Positions 8,953-18,502 of a stretch of DNA of 64,000 bases are shown piece after piece (within the stretch, counting starts at the first letter, position 1; every line of letters begins with the position of its first letter). The DNA lies in contig NZ_CP147012.1 of the NCBI RefSeq assembly GCF_037126285.1, positions 4,941,001 to 5,005,000 of the forward strand. The letters run 5' to 3'. Made by a program: the position numbers and the translations under genes. The notes below the pieces were generated by a model. It was not told the DNA's origin and made no database searches. It worked only from the letters and a program-made list of their open reading frames with translations. The DNA is from Bernardetia sp. MNP-M8. GTDB lineage: Bacteria; Bacteroidota; Bacteroidia; Cytophagales; Bernardetiaceae.

Positions 8953-10710
8953 TTATTTCAACCAACCTTCTACTTCTTCTTTGGTTGGATTTTTTACTTC
9001 TTTGAGTTTCATTTTCTTACGCATTCCACATATATCATTGAAAAGTTTTGAAGGAATTGCTTCTTTCAAGTCTTCAATTGTAAGGAAACCTAGCTTTTGA
9101 ATAATTGGAATAAGCTCCGAACGGATTCCTAATGCTTCATAATCACTTTCAGATGCATATTTTGGTTGTTTTTTAGGGCGCATTTGAGGGAAAAACAAAA
9201 CATCTTGAATAGAGTTTTGATTCGTCATAATCATAGAAAGACGGTCAATTCCGATTCCTAAACCTGCTGTTGGTGGCATTCCGTATTCAAGAGCATTTAA
9301 GAAATCTTCATCCAAAATCATTGCTTCATCATCACCTCGTTTTCCAAGTTCTAACTGTTCTTCAAAACGTTTTCTTTGGTCGATTGGGTCGTTAAGCTCA
9401 GAAAAGGCATTACAAATTTCTTTTCCATTACAAACTGCTTCAAAACGCTCTACTAAACCTTCTTTTGTTCTGTGTTTTTTGGCAAGTGGCGACATCTCAA
9501 CAGGATAATCTGTAATAAATGTAGGCTGAATCAGTTTTGGCTCACAATGTTCTCCAAAAATCTCATCAATAAGTTTTCCTCTTCCCATTGTATCATCAAT
9601 CGGAACGCCTAATTGTAGAGCAGCTTTACGCATTTCTTCCTCACTCATTTCCGAAATATCAACACCTGTAAAATGCTCAATGGCTTCGTACATTGTGTAG
9701 CGTTTCCAAGGACGAGCAAAGTTAATTACATTTTCGCCTACCTGTACTTCTGTCGAATTATGAAGTTTTAAAGCAATTTTTTCTACCATTTCTTCTACCA
9801 AATTCATCATCCACTCGTAGTCTTTGTAAGCTACATAGAGTTCAATTTGAGTAAATTCTGGATTATGAAAACGGCTCATTCCCTCGTTTCTAAAGTCTTT
9901 TGAAAACTCATAAACACCATCATAACCACCAACAATTAATCTTTTTAGATAAAGCTCATTTGCAATACGCAAATAAAGAGTCATATCTAATGTATTGTGG
10001 TGTGTTTTGAAAGGACGAGCTGCTGCGCCTCCATAAATTGGCTGCAAAATTGGTGTTTCTACTTCTAAATAATCTTTATCATTTAAAAATTCACGCATCA
10101 CATTCATAAGCTGAGAGCGTTTTTTGAAAACGTCTCTAACCTCAGGGTTTACAATCAAATCGACATAACGCTGACGATAACGCTGCTCTGAATCTGTAAA
10201 AGCATCATACGTTTTTACTGTTCCATCTTCATTTTCTACTCGCCTTACGACAGGTAGAGGATGTAGAGATTTTGTAAGAATCGTAAATTCGGTAGCACGA
10301 AGCGTAATTTCGCCTACATTCGTACGAAAAATATATCCTTTTACCCCAATAATATCTCCAATATCTAATAGCTTTTTGAAAACAGTATTATACATCGTTT
10401 TATCTTCATCAGGACAAATATCATCTCTACGAAAATAAACTTGCAAACGTCCTGTGCTATCTTCAATTTCTGCAAAGGCAGCCGAACCTTGAATACGATT
10501 TGTCATCAAACGACCTGCAAGAGAAATTTCCTTAAAATCATCAAAATTCTCCTCTCCTTCTGGTTTTTCTTCTGGAAAAAGAGCTTTAATCTGTTTGGCT
10601 GTATGCGTAAAGTTATAAAGTGCAGCAGGATAAGGTTCTATTCCTAGTTGTATAAGTTGTTCTCTTTTCTGACGACGCAGAATTTCTTGTTCGCTAAGTA
10701 TTGGTTGCAT
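8953..10710 (-). CDS. lysS: Lysyl-tRNA synthetase, class II
   Basis: 585 residues. It attaches lysine to tRNA-Lys in the cytosol. The N-terminal OB-fold anticodon-binding domain precedes a class II catalytic core with motif 2 ([14 protein letters not shown]) and motif 3 (GLGIGIDRL). About 65 extra residues after the usual end (from [12 protein letters not shown]) form a helical tail, as in other Bacteroidota LysRS. The ATG at 10710 is chosen because the product then starts [14 protein letters not shown] as family members do; the longer frame would begin at a TTG inside a palindrome. A TAnnTTTG element at 10825-10832 would give a 5' leader of about 108 nt containing that palindrome. Confidence 0.97.
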   Translation of the reverse strand: MQPILSEQEILRRQKREQLIQLGIEPYPAALYNFTHTAKQIKALFPEEKPEGEENFDDFKEISLAGRLMTNRIQGSAAFAEIEDSTGRLQVYFRRDDICPDEDKTMYNTVFKKLLDIGDIIGVKGYIFRTNVGEITLRATEFTILTKSLHPLPVVRRVENEDGTVKTYDAFTDSEQRYRQRYVDLIVNPEVRDVFKKRSQLMNVMREFLNDKDYLEVETPILQPIYGGAAARPFKTHHNTLDMTLYLRIANELYLKRLIVGGYDGVYEFSKDFRNEGMSRFHNPEFTQIELYVAYKDYEWMMNLVEEMVEKIALKLHNSTEVQVGENVINFARPWKRYTMYEAIEHFTGVDISEMSEEEMRKAALQLGVPIDDTMGRGKLIDEIFGEHCEPKLIQPTFITDYPVEMSPLAKKHRTKEGLVERFEAVCNGKEICNAFSELNDPIDQRKRFEEQLELGKRGDDEAMILDEDFLNALEYGMPPTAGLGIGIDRLSMIMTNQNSIQDVLFFPQMRPKKQPKYASESDYEALGIRSELIPIIQKLGFLTIEDLKEAIPSKLFNDICGMRKKMKLKEVKNPTKEEVEGWLK

Positions 10711-10732
10711 AAAATGAGTAAAAGTCGTATTT

Positions 10733-10770
10733 AGTAACTGGTTCAAGCGTCGACGCTTGAACCAGTTACT
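10733..10770. repeat. Perfect 38-bp palindrome in the lysS leader
   Basis: The sequence from AGTAACTGGTTCAAGCG to its mirror is a perfect inverted repeat centred on GTCGAC. It lies 23 bp upstream of the lysS ATG, inside the predicted transcript. It could be a leader hairpin, an operator or a small repeat element. Confidence 0.8.
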
Positions 10771-10824
10771 ATTACTATCAATTATATATATAGTTTAAAA
10801 AAGCCTTTTTTTAGATATAAGTTT

Positions 10825-10832
10825 CAAAAATA
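10825..10832 (-). promoter_or_regulatory. lysS promoter -7 element (TATTTTTG)
   Basis: On the minus strand this is TATTTTTG, matching TAnnTTTG, about 115 bp upstream of the chosen lysS start. Confidence 0.4.
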
Positions 10833-10919
10833 CGGATTATTTGAATAGAACAAAAAAAATAGACTTTATTTATAAAAAATAAAGATGTTCTTATCAATTT
10901 GGTATTCAAATTTGAGTGT

Positions 10920-12707
10920 TTACATTCTTTCAGGCATATCGATACCTAAAAGTTTGCCTGCGTGTTTTAATGTCTTTGCTGTTGCATCAGAAAGGGCAAC
11001 ACGAAGCGATTTTTTAGCTTCATTTTCTTCTCCAAAAATTGGAAGTTCGGCATATAATTTACTATACTGACGAGCTAAATCATACATATAATTTGCTATC
11101 GCAGACGGTGCATAATTAGTTGCAGCTTCATTCAGATAAGAAGGATAATCAGAAAGTAAACGGATTAATTCTTCTTCCGTACTTTCCAACTCTTCTAAAT
11201 TCTCAAAAGAAGTAGATTGGTGTGAAATGTTAGTTTCATTTGCTTTACGTAAAATAGCCGAAATTTTGGCGTGGGTATACTGTAAATAAACACCACTATT
11301 TCCTTGAAAATCAATAGAATCAGCAGGATTAAAAAGCATTTTCTTCTTAGGTTCTACTCTCAAAAGATAATATTTCAATGCTCCTAAAGCCAACATTTTG
11401 TATAAATTCTCAGCTTCTTCTTCCGAAAAATCATCAATTTTTCCTACTTCTTGTGTTCTTTCTCTTGCCATTTCTACCATATCAGCTACAAGCTCGTCAG
11501 CATCAACAACAGTTCCTTCTCTTGATTTCATTTTTCCAGATGGCAGTTCTACCATTCCGTAAGAAAGATGATACATTCCATCAGCATAACTTCTACCTAG
11601 TTTTTGCATAATCAGTTTCAAGACTTTCATGTGATAATCTTGTTCGTTTCCGATTACATAAACTGATTTTTGCATTGGAAAATCACTAAATTTCAAATCT
11701 GCTGTTCCGATGTCTTGTGTCATATAAACAGAAGTTCCGTCGCCACGCAAAACGAGTTTTTCATCCAATCCATCTTCTGTTAAGTCTATCCAAACCGAAC
11801 CATCTTCTTTTTTGAAGAAAATTCCTTTTTCTAATCCTTCTTCTACAGCATCTTTCCCAGACAAATAGGTATTTGATTCATAATAAAATTTATCAAATGT
11901 TACTCCGATGCTTTTATAGGTTTCATCAAATCCTTCATAGACCCAACCATTCATTTTTTTCCAAAGGTCGGTAGTTTCTTTGTCGCCTTGTTCCCATTTC
12001 AAAAGCATTTGTTGTGCTTCTTTCAAGCTAGGAGCTTCTTTTTCGGCTTGTTCTTGTGTTCTTCCTGCTTCTACCAATTCTTTTACTTCGGCTTTAAATA
12101 AATCATTGAATTTCACATAATAGTCTCCAACCATTTTATCGCCTTTTATGCCCAAATCTTGTGGTGTTTTGCCTTCTCCATGTTTTTGGTAGGCAAGCAT
12201 TGACTTACAGATATGAATTCCTCTGTCGTTTACCAAATTTACCTTCATTACTTCGCTACCATTAGCAGCCATAATTTCAGAAACCGAATAACCTAAAAAG
12301 TTATTTCTAAGGTGTCCTAAGTGCAAAGGTTTGTTTGTGTTTGGCGACGAATATTCTACCATTATTTTTTCGTCTTTCTTTTCTATGTTTTCCCAAACAG
12401 GTTTGTCATTGAGATTAACAAGCGTTTTGACCCAAACAGATTGTTCCAAAACAAGATTTAAAAATCCTTTCACGACATTAAAATCTTTTATAAAATCTAC
12501 ATTTTCTTTCAAAAATTCTCCTAAAAGAGTAGCTGTTTCGTCTGGTCGCTTCCCTGTAACCTTTCCATAAGGAAAAGTAACAAAAGTATAACTTCCCTCA
12601 AATTCTTTGCGAGTTTGTTGGAAATCAATTTTTTCTATTGGTAAAGTATGATTGAAAAGCGTTTGAAAAGCGTTTTGAATTTCTTTTTGGAGTTGTTGAA
12701 GTATCAT
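10920..12707 (-). CDS. argS: Arginyl-tRNA synthetase, class I
   Basis: 595 residues. It charges tRNA-Arg. The N-terminal Add-1 domain is followed by the class I signature HLGH at 129-132 in SPNTNKPLHLGHLRNN. The KMSKS-equivalent reads KMKSR in LPSGKMKSREGTVVDADE, and a C-terminal helical DALR anticodon-binding domain ends in LGIDMPERM. The length matches the family. It lies upstream of lysS on the same strand, with a 209-bp gap that contains the likely lysS promoter, so the two are probably transcribed separately. Confidence 0.97.
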   Translation of the reverse strand: MILQQLQKEIQNAFQTLFNHTLPIEKIDFQQTRKEFEGSYTFVTFPYGKVTGKRPDETATLLGEFLKENVDFIKDFNVVKGFLNLVLEQSVWVKTLVNLNDKPVWENIEKKDEKIMVEYSSPNTNKPLHLGHLRNNFLGYSVSEIMAANGSEVMKVNLVNDRGIHICKSMLAYQKHGEGKTPQDLGIKGDKMVGDYYVKFNDLFKAEVKELVEAGRTQEQAEKEAPSLKEAQQMLLKWEQGDKETTDLWKKMNGWVYEGFDETYKSIGVTFDKFYYESNTYLSGKDAVEEGLEKGIFFKKEDGSVWIDLTEDGLDEKLVLRGDGTSVYMTQDIGTADLKFSDFPMQKSVYVIGNEQDYHMKVLKLIMQKLGRSYADGMYHLSYGMVELPSGKMKSREGTVVDADELVADMVEMARERTQEVGKIDDFSEEEAENLYKMLALGALKYYLLRVEPKKKMLFNPADSIDFQGNSGVYLQYTHAKISAILRKANETNISHQSTSFENLEELESTEEELIRLLSDYPSYLNEAATNYAPSAIANYMYDLARQYSKLYAELPIFGEENEAKKSLRVALSDATAKTLKHAGKLLGIDMPERM

Positions 12708-13018
12708 AACTGTAAATAAAAGTTGTTTTTTTGTCTTTGCTTTTTTGTATTTATTCGGCTAGTTTTTAATTAATTTACAAAGTTGCACAATTTGCAGCAA
12801 AAAGCGAAGAGAAATCGTGTTTTATGTATTCCTTTTAAGACAAAATCTTGGGTGTTAAAGTTCACCAAAGCTAAACAAAATGCTCATTTATACAGATTAT
12901 TATAGGATTATTCTAAACAATTCGGAATAAAATTTGTATTATAAGATACTTAATGTTAATTTAATGTTACATTGAATTGAATTAACTGTGAATGTATTTA
13001 TTTTAAACCTTGAATTGT
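12708..13018. other. Intergenic region, 311 bp
   Basis: AT-rich spacer between divergent genes. No RNA gene, hairpin or repeat was recognised. Confidence 0.5.
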
Positions 13019-13492
13019 ATGAAAACTAAATTATTAAACTATGCTATAATCAATAAATATCCTTTGTTTTGTTTTATTGCAGGTGTTATATCGGTTGGTG
13101 TGGGGATGCACCAAAATCTAATGAAAAAAGAAATATTATTGATGGCTGTTGTTTTCGGAGGATTAACAGCTATAACAATAGCAGGGATTTATTTTACTCG
13201 CTATATAGTAGTCAAAAACATATTAGAAAAATTAGCTGAAAAACAAATTCAAGCTCATGTAATTGATGCAAATCTTATTTCATTTTCTTATAAAGAGGAT
13301 AATTACAAAATGAACCTGTATGCAAGCAGAGGGACAACATTTGTGTTTTTTTATAAAAATGAAAAATTAATTGCTAATAAAGCAATTAGCCACTCAGAAG
13401 AAAACTTATCAAGAATGATTGCTTTATTGGATTCAGATAAGCCACTATCAAGGAAGAAATATAAAGTTAAAATAAAAAGTAAGTGGCTTTAG
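13019..13492 (+). CDS. Small two-pass membrane protein, unknown
   Basis: 157 residues, family not recognised. Two hydrophobic segments (about 15-30 and 42-62) are followed by a soluble basic tail rich in lysine. An upstream in-frame TTG at 13010 would only add three residues, so the ATG at 13019 is preferred. It has no co-directional neighbour and is followed by a transposon remnant. Confidence 0.55.
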   Translation: MKTKLLNYAIINKYPLFCFIAGVISVGVGMHQNLMKKEILLMAVVFGGLTAITIAGIYFTRYIVVKNILEKLAEKQIQAHVIDANLISFSYKEDNYKMNLYASRGTTFVFFYKNEKLIANKAISHSEENLSRMIALLDSDKPLSRKKYKVKIKSKWL

Positions 13493-13638
13493 ATAGCACT
13501 TGAAAACTAGTTATAATTTATAAAACCTTATTTACTTAGTATAACTTAGAAGTTACGCACCTTAAACTTACGTAATTTTTTTTAACTTTAGGTTGTATTT
13601 TTTTAGTATGTTTTTTTATTACTTAAATTTTACTTTTG

Positions 13639-14310
13639 ATGAGAGTGTTGGTACGAAAATCAACTGCATTGTGTAATTTATCTCTTTATAGTAATTATTT
13701 AGGTTCTCTGACAATTTTTGCACCTGCCAGTTTTTGTCTGCAAATTTTGAGGTTGATATTTTTATTTAATAACTCACTTCAAAACAATAAGTATTTGATT
13801 ATCAAATAATTAACAAACATTCTGTATTTTCTTTTTAAATAATGAGTCTAATACTTTAAGCTGTATTTAGAACAAAGTGCAAAAATTGTCAGAGAACCAT
13901 TATTTATTAGTAAATCCTAGAAATAAAGGATGTACTCAACTAGCTTTTGGAATGAAAAAAATGAGCCATGATAGTGTTCGCAATTTTTTAGTCCGTGAAG
14001 ATTATACCCCACAGGATTTGTTTGAACGTGTTTGTTTACTGATTGTACTAGCAGGAGGCACTTTAAGTATTGATGCTAGTGTTTGAGATAAACCCTATAG
14101 TGATGCCAAATTAAATCCTTTTATAGCTCGTCAGTATTCAGGCAAACATCATGGTGTTGTAAAAGGTATCTGTTTAGTTACCTTATTTTATACTGATATA
14201 AATGGGGTTCGTCTTCCTGTTAATTATAGAGTATATGAGCCAACTTCAGGGTTACAAAAAATGAATTTTTTCTTGAAATGCTTAGAGAAGTATTGGATTG
14301 GGTAGAGTGC
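13639..14310 (+). pseudogene. Transposase pseudogene (IS4/IS701-like DDE)
   Basis: From ATG 13639 the frame reads MRVLVRKSTALCNLSLYSNYL up to the MITE. Removing 13702-13906 (MITE plus one target copy) continues it exactly in frame with LVNPRNKGCTQLAFGMKK. The rest shows an in-frame TGA at 14084, then DKPYSDAKL and QYSGKHHGVVKG, the region around the first catalytic aspartate in IS4-type transposases. A frameshift in the A-run near 14256 leads to NEFFLEMLREVL in another frame, and the protein is then cut off by the right inverted repeat. It therefore carries at least four lesions. Confidence 0.8.
13702..13898. mobile_element. 197-bp MITE with perfect TSD
   Basis: Perfect 22-bp terminal inverted repeats begin GGTTCTCTGACAATTTTT (13702-13723 and 13877-13898). 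The 8-bp direct repeat ATTATTTA flanks it at 13694-13701 and 13899-13906. Its interior encodes nothing. The length of the target duplication suggests mobilisation by an IS1- or IS1595-like transposase, which is inference. Confidence 0.9.
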
Positions 14311-14321
14311 GTAACTTCTAA

Positions 14322-14484
14322 AATTTACACTTTGAAAAATTCAGGCATTAATAAACTACCTTTTGTGATTTTTTACAAATACATGTTTTCAAAAATAGGC
14401 TATGAATTATAAATTGCACAGGGTTTTAATCCTATTTTTATAGATAGCTAAAAATGCAAATTTATTTTTTTAGCCTTCTTAAGC
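14322..14484. repeat. Dispersed repeat, copy A (central part inverted relative to copy B)
   Basis: Left flank 14321-14352, centre 14353-14416 and right flank from 14417 correspond to 48688-48880. Both flanks are in the same orientation in the two copies, but the 64-bp centre is reversed, with 59 of 64 bases agreeing after reverse-complementing. Confidence 0.85.
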
Positions 14485-14794
14485 AATTTGTAGTTTAATC
14501 CTCCAAAATATAGTAAATCAAGTTGCCTGCTCTAAGAAAGTATAACCATTCATTAATTCTACTTGTTTTGAATAAAAAAATAAATGGTCAAAATAAATCC
14601 TATCTAAAAAAGATTTAAAAACTGAAAATTTAAACTTTCAAAACTTCTTTGAGGTATCAGACAGATTTTGCTAACCTATAAATGATTTGCTTACTTATTT
14701 ATTGATTAATACAGATTATCAAATAGTTTTGTAATTTTGTGGTTATTGAGTTTCTCAAAAAAAAGATTTTATTCATTTTAGTCAAAGCAGCACA
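14485..14794. other. Intergenic region upstream of pdxA
   Basis: AT-rich, with no gene recognised. A TAnnTTTG element at 14732-14739 is the only signal seen. Confidence 0.5.
14732..14739 (+). promoter_or_regulatory. pdxA promoter -7 element (TAATTTTG)
   Basis: TAATTTTG fits TAnnTTTG and lies 56 bp before the pdxA start. Confidence 0.45.
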
Positions 14795-15976
14795 TTGGAA
14801 AACGAATATTCAAAACCTTATTATCCTTTCGAATCTGATTCAGAAAATACAGATAATTTAGCCTTTCAAAAAAAAGAACGCCCAAAACGTTTTCGTCCAA
14901 AGATAGGAATTTCTATGGGCGATTTTAATGGTATCGGTATAGAAGTAATTCTCAAAACGCTTACAGATAGCCGAGTTTTAGAACTTTGCATTCCTGTTAT
15001 TTTTGGTGCTGCACGAGTTTTTTCTCATTATAAGCGATTATTAAATATAGAATTTACATTTCAACAGCATTTTATAGACGATGAAAATTTAGCTAATTCT
15101 ATTCATAATCAAAAAGTAAATATTGTAAATTGTTCTTCTGCAAAAGTAGATGTTGAGGCTGGAAAAGTTACAGCAGAAGCTGGTGCATGTGCATTAGCAG
15201 CCTTGGAAGGAGCAACCAAAGCTATGAAAGAGGGTTGGATTGATGCCCTTGTTACTGCCCCAATCAATAAAGATAATATTCAGTCTGAAACTTTTAATTT
15301 CCCTGGACATACCGAATATCTGACTGAAAAATTTAGCGTTGATAAAGTAAAAGATAGCTTAATGTTTTTGGTTCATGAAAATTTACGTGTTGGTGTTGTT
15401 ACAGGACATATTCCATTAAAAGACATTCCTACTGCCGTAACTGCTGAAAAAATTACGAACAAACTAAGCTTGATGTTACGTTCTTTGCGACAAGATTTTG
15501 GAATTGCAAAGCCAAAAGTTGCTCTCTTAGGACTTAATCCTCATGCAGGAGAAAATGGGCTTTTAGGAAATGAAGAAAAAGAGATTATTTTACCTGTAAT
15601 AGAAAAATTTCGTCAAAAAGAGCATTTAGTTTACGGTGCTTTTCCTTCGGACGGTTTTTTTGGTGCAAAAGAATATGAAAAATTTGACGGCATTTTGGCA
15701 ATGTATCACGATCAGGGACTTATTCCATTCAAAACACTTGCTTTTAATGAAGGCATAAACTTTACAGCAGGTTTACCTGTTGTACGAACATCACCAGACC
15801 ACGGAACAGCTTACGGAATTGCAGGCAAAAATATAGCAGATGAAAGTTCCTTCCGAAACGCTTTATTTTTAGCTATTGATACTCTAAAAAGTCGAATTGA
15901 TTTTGAAATAACAAATCAAGAAAAAAATCAACACAAACAAAGACGCAAAGAAGAACGTAAAAGGAATAGAGGTTAA
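14795..15976 (+). CDS. pdxA: 4-hydroxythreonine-4-phosphate dehydrogenase
   Basis: 393 residues. It catalyses the NAD-dependent oxidation step of pyridoxal 5'-phosphate synthesis in the DXP-dependent route. Family motifs are GISMGDFNGIGIEV (usually GDPNGIG, so Pro is replaced by Phe here), FPGHTEYLTEKF with a metal-binding histidine, GLNPHAGENG, AMYHDQGLIPFK, and TSPDHGTAYGIAG. The start is a TTG: the first in-frame ATG is within the conserved SMGD motif and would remove it. About 35 residues precede the conserved domain, and a lysine/arginine-rich tail ends it. A promoter element is 56 bp upstream. The start remains the least certain part. Confidence 0.93.
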   Translation: MENEYSKPYYPFESDSENTDNLAFQKKERPKRFRPKIGISMGDFNGIGIEVILKTLTDSRVLELCIPVIFGAARVFSHYKRLLNIEFTFQQHFIDDENLANSIHNQKVNIVNCSSAKVDVEAGKVTAEAGACALAALEGATKAMKEGWIDALVTAPINKDNIQSETFNFPGHTEYLTEKFSVDKVKDSLMFLVHENLRVGVVTGHIPLKDIPTAVTAEKITNKLSLMLRSLRQDFGIAKPKVALLGLNPHAGENGLLGNEEKEIILPVIEKFRQKEHLVYGAFPSDGFFGAKEYEKFDGILAMYHDQGLIPFKTLAFNEGINFTAGLPVVRTSPDHGTAYGIAGKNIADESSFRNALFLAIDTLKSRIDFEITNQEKNQHKQRRKEERKRNRG

Positions 15977-16049
15977 AGTTTTGTACCTTTACTTTTTACT
16001 AAATTTTAGATAAAGCCTTTTTAAAGAAAAAACATAATTCTATTAAGTG

Positions 16050-16222
16050 CACTGTTTCAAAAGTTTCGTAATGTTTTTTGTGTGTTCAACTCCCCAGAGT
16101 TGAACAAAACGTTTCCTCAGAAGCATGATTTATTTGCTTGAATCACGCTTCTGAGGAAGCGAAACATTCAGTTCTGAGGAACTAAATGCACAACAAAATA
16201 TAAAATAACTTATTAAACAGTG
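16050..16222. mobile_element. MITE-like element, copy 1 (CACTGTTT ends)
   Basis: The ends CACTGTTTCAAAAG and AAACAGTG are inverted. TATTAAGT flanks the element on both sides (16041-16048 and 16223-16230), consistent with an 8-bp target duplication. Inside are three hairpins in a row: one of GTTCAACTC...GAGTTGAAC type, a long CTCAGAAGC...GCTTCTGAG stem and an AGTTCTGAGGAACT stem. The copy at 43263-43425 is in the opposite orientation. Confidence 0.8.
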
Positions 16223-16257
16223 TATTAAGTTAGGAATAAAAATTAGTTTCATTTTTT

Positions 16258-18378
16258 ATGATAAGAAAAAAAATATCACGTTTTAATTTTTCTATCTTCT
16301 CGTTTTTAATTTTATCCTTAGCTTTTAGTTGCTACTTTTTTCTTGTGCCTTGTAGTTATGCTCAATCAGAATTGGATAGTATTCATAAAGATACTTTGCA
16401 GAATATTGAAAATACAAATCAAGAACAACTAAAATACAATCAGACCAAGAAAAAAGAAGTAGATATATTGATAGCTAAACTAGAAAAAACAACACCAAAA
16501 CTAAAGACAGAATTATTTCTACAAATTTCAGAGTTTTATAGAACAGAATTAAGAGATTCTGATAAAGCATTAGAATATGCAACTTTAGCCGTCAAGCAAT
16601 CCAATGAATTACGAGATAAAAATCTAATTGCTCAATCTTCTATACAAGCAGGTGCGTTACACAGAAACAGGGGAGAATCAGATTTCGCCCTTACTTTGCT
16701 TCTCAGAGGATTAAGTGCAGCAGAAGAAATAGGAAATGACTCTCTGCAAACTGATGCTTTACACAAAATAGCTGTTACTTATCTTTTAATGAGAGATTTT
16801 GAACAGTCTTATGAATATGCTCTAAAAGAAGAAAAACTATGGCGAAAATTAGGCTCTGAATATGGATTGGCAAGTGCAGTAAACTTAAAAGGAATTAGTC
16901 TTATTTATCTCAAACGTTTAGATGAAGCCATTCAATCATTAGAACAAGGATTAGTAATTGCCAAAAAATTAGAAAATGATGATTTATTGTATAAATTATT
17001 TTCTAATCTAGCAGATGCACATCTCAAAAAAGAAGAATTGGGAAAAGCAGTTTCTTATATTACTAAAAGTAAAGAAATTACAGAAAGAATAAATGATAAC
17101 TATGGGAATATTGCAAATATGTTAAAAATGGGTGAAATTTATTCTGCCAAAGGAGAGATATCAAAAGCAATTAATACAGCCGAAAAAGGTGTAGATTTAG
17201 CTCAAAATTTTCGTTATGCTGCTCTTGCAAGAAATGGATATGAAGCATTAAGAGAAATTTATTTTAGAGCAGGAAACTATAAAAAAGCATTTGAAAATCA
17301 ATCTCTTGCAGTTGCCATGAATGATAGCCTTTCAAATATTAGTCGTAGGCATCAAGTTTCAAATATGCAAACTTACTACGAATCTGAAAGAAAAAATAGA
17401 GAAAATCAATTATTAAAAGAAGAGAGTAAAAATAAAAATCTAACTCTTTATCTTATTTCAGCAGTTGCATTAATAGCCTTTTTGTTAGTTGGTTTATTTA
17501 TTTATAGAACACAAATAAAGAAAAAAACAATTACTAGACTACGCAAACAAAATGATGAAATTCGTTCTGTTTACGAACAAATGTCCAAACAAGCAACCAT
17601 TATAAATGATACAAATACGACTCTTACAGAAAGTATTAATTATGCTCGTCGTATTCAAGATGCTATGCAGGTCAATACAACCACTATTTTTGAAGAATTA
17701 AATGATTATTTTATAATAGACCGTCCTAGAGATATTGTAAGTGGAGATTGCTATTGGTTTGAACAGAGACAAGGAGAATTTTATGTAGCTTTGGCAGACT
17801 GTACAGGACATGGAATACCAGGAGCTTTTATGACAATTCTGTGTAACTCTTTATTAAACGATATTTTTAACTCTCGTCAAGGTGTTCGTTCGCCTGCCGA
17901 AATGCTTATTGAATTACATCGTCGTTTGATTCATCATTTACATCAACACAAAAGTAATGTACAAGATGGAATGGACATTGCGCTTTGCCGTATCAATACA
18001 ACTGAAAAAACGCTAACTTACTCAGGAGCAAAACAGCCTTTGTTGTATGTTGATAAAGATGGAGAATTCAATCGCTTTAAAGCAAGTTCGCTACCTATTG
18101 GTGGACACGAAGTAAAAATAAAACGCAAATTTGAAGATATTACTATTCATTATCAAATAGGAGATAGTCTATACATAACATCTGATGGTTTCCAAGACCA
18201 ATTTGGAGGGAAAAACGATAAAAAATTTATGAGCAAACGTTTGTATGATATGCTTAGTCAAACTCATAAAATGCCTCTAGAAAAACAAAAAATTCATATA
18301 GAAAATCAGTTAGAAAAATGGCAAGCAAACAATGACCAAACTGATGATATAATGATGATAGGAATAAAATTATCTTAA
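16258..18378 (+). CDS. TPR-domain SpoIIE/PP2C-type serine phosphatase
   Basis: 706 residues. A signal/anchor sequence (about 10-35) is followed by a series of TPR-like helical repeats (about 60-365) that should lie in the periplasm. A transmembrane helix at about 394-416, a short coiled linker and a cytoplasmic PP2C domain of the SpoIIE type come next. Metal-binding motifs are visible: RPRDIVSGDCYWFE, ADCTGHGIPGAFMT (about 513-526), DGMDIALC and SDGFQDQFGG. Proteins of this type dephosphorylate anti-anti-sigma factors in partner-switch pathways. No anti-sigma or STAS gene is in the window, so the partner is elsewhere. Confidence 0.88.
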   Translation: MIRKKISRFNFSIFSFLILSLAFSCYFFLVPCSYAQSELDSIHKDTLQNIENTNQEQLKYNQTKKKEVDILIAKLEKTTPKLKTELFLQISEFYRTELRDSDKALEYATLAVKQSNELRDKNLIAQSSIQAGALHRNRGESDFALTLLLRGLSAAEEIGNDSLQTDALHKIAVTYLLMRDFEQSYEYALKEEKLWRKLGSEYGLASAVNLKGISLIYLKRLDEAIQSLEQGLVIAKKLENDDLLYKLFSNLADAHLKKEELGKAVSYITKSKEITERINDNYGNIANMLKMGEIYSAKGEISKAINTAEKGVDLAQNFRYAALARNGYEALREIYFRAGNYKKAFENQSLAVAMNDSLSNISRRHQVSNMQTYYESERKNRENQLLKEESKNKNLTLYLISAVALIAFLLVGLFIYRTQIKKKTITRLRKQNDEIRSVYEQMSKQATIINDTNTTLTESINYARRIQDAMQVNTTTIFEELNDYFIIDRPRDIVSGDCYWFEQRQGEFYVALADCTGHGIPGAFMTILCNSLLNDIFNSRQGVRSPAEMLIELHRRLIHHLHQHKSNVQDGMDIALCRINTTEKTLTYSGAKQPLLYVDKDGEFNRFKASSLPIGGHEVKIKRKFEDITIHYQIGDSLYITSDGFQDQFGGKNDKKFMSKRLYDMLSQTHKMPLEKQKIHIENQLEKWQANNDQTDDIMMIGIKLS

Positions 18379-18473
18379 AAAATAGCAAGAAAAAAGACTG
18401 GAGAATAAGGCTTTAAGTTTCTTAAACTCCCTAATTAATTTTTTATATAAATACACAAAGCTTACCTACTGCA

Positions 18474-18502
18474 TTTAACTGGTAACTGATAACTGATAAC
18501 TG
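18474..18502 (+). repeat. TAACTGA micro-repeat abutting a start codon
   Basis: TAACTG occurs four times in about 28 bp, ending directly at the ATG of the ABC exporter. Similar tracts precede the starts at 21416 and 22304. Confidence 0.6.

Larger units (their letters stand above)
13546..14321 (+). mobile_element. Decayed, internally deleted insertion sequence
   Basis: Perfect 15-bp terminal inverted repeats bound the element: TTAGAAGTTACGCAC at 13546-13560 and its complement at 14307-14321. Inside is a broken DDE transposase lacking its C-terminal half, so it is a deletion derivative that cannot move itself. A separate 197-bp element has inserted into the transposase. No clear target duplication flanks the IS. 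Confidence 0.8.

Noticed and set aside
10711..10746. Longer lysS with a TTG start at 10746
   Set aside because: The start would lie within the palindrome and add residues unlike the family N-terminus.
13702..13898. Gene start at GTG 13877 for the transposase fragment
   Set aside because: That codon lies within the MITE right end; the true N-terminus is upstream at 13639.
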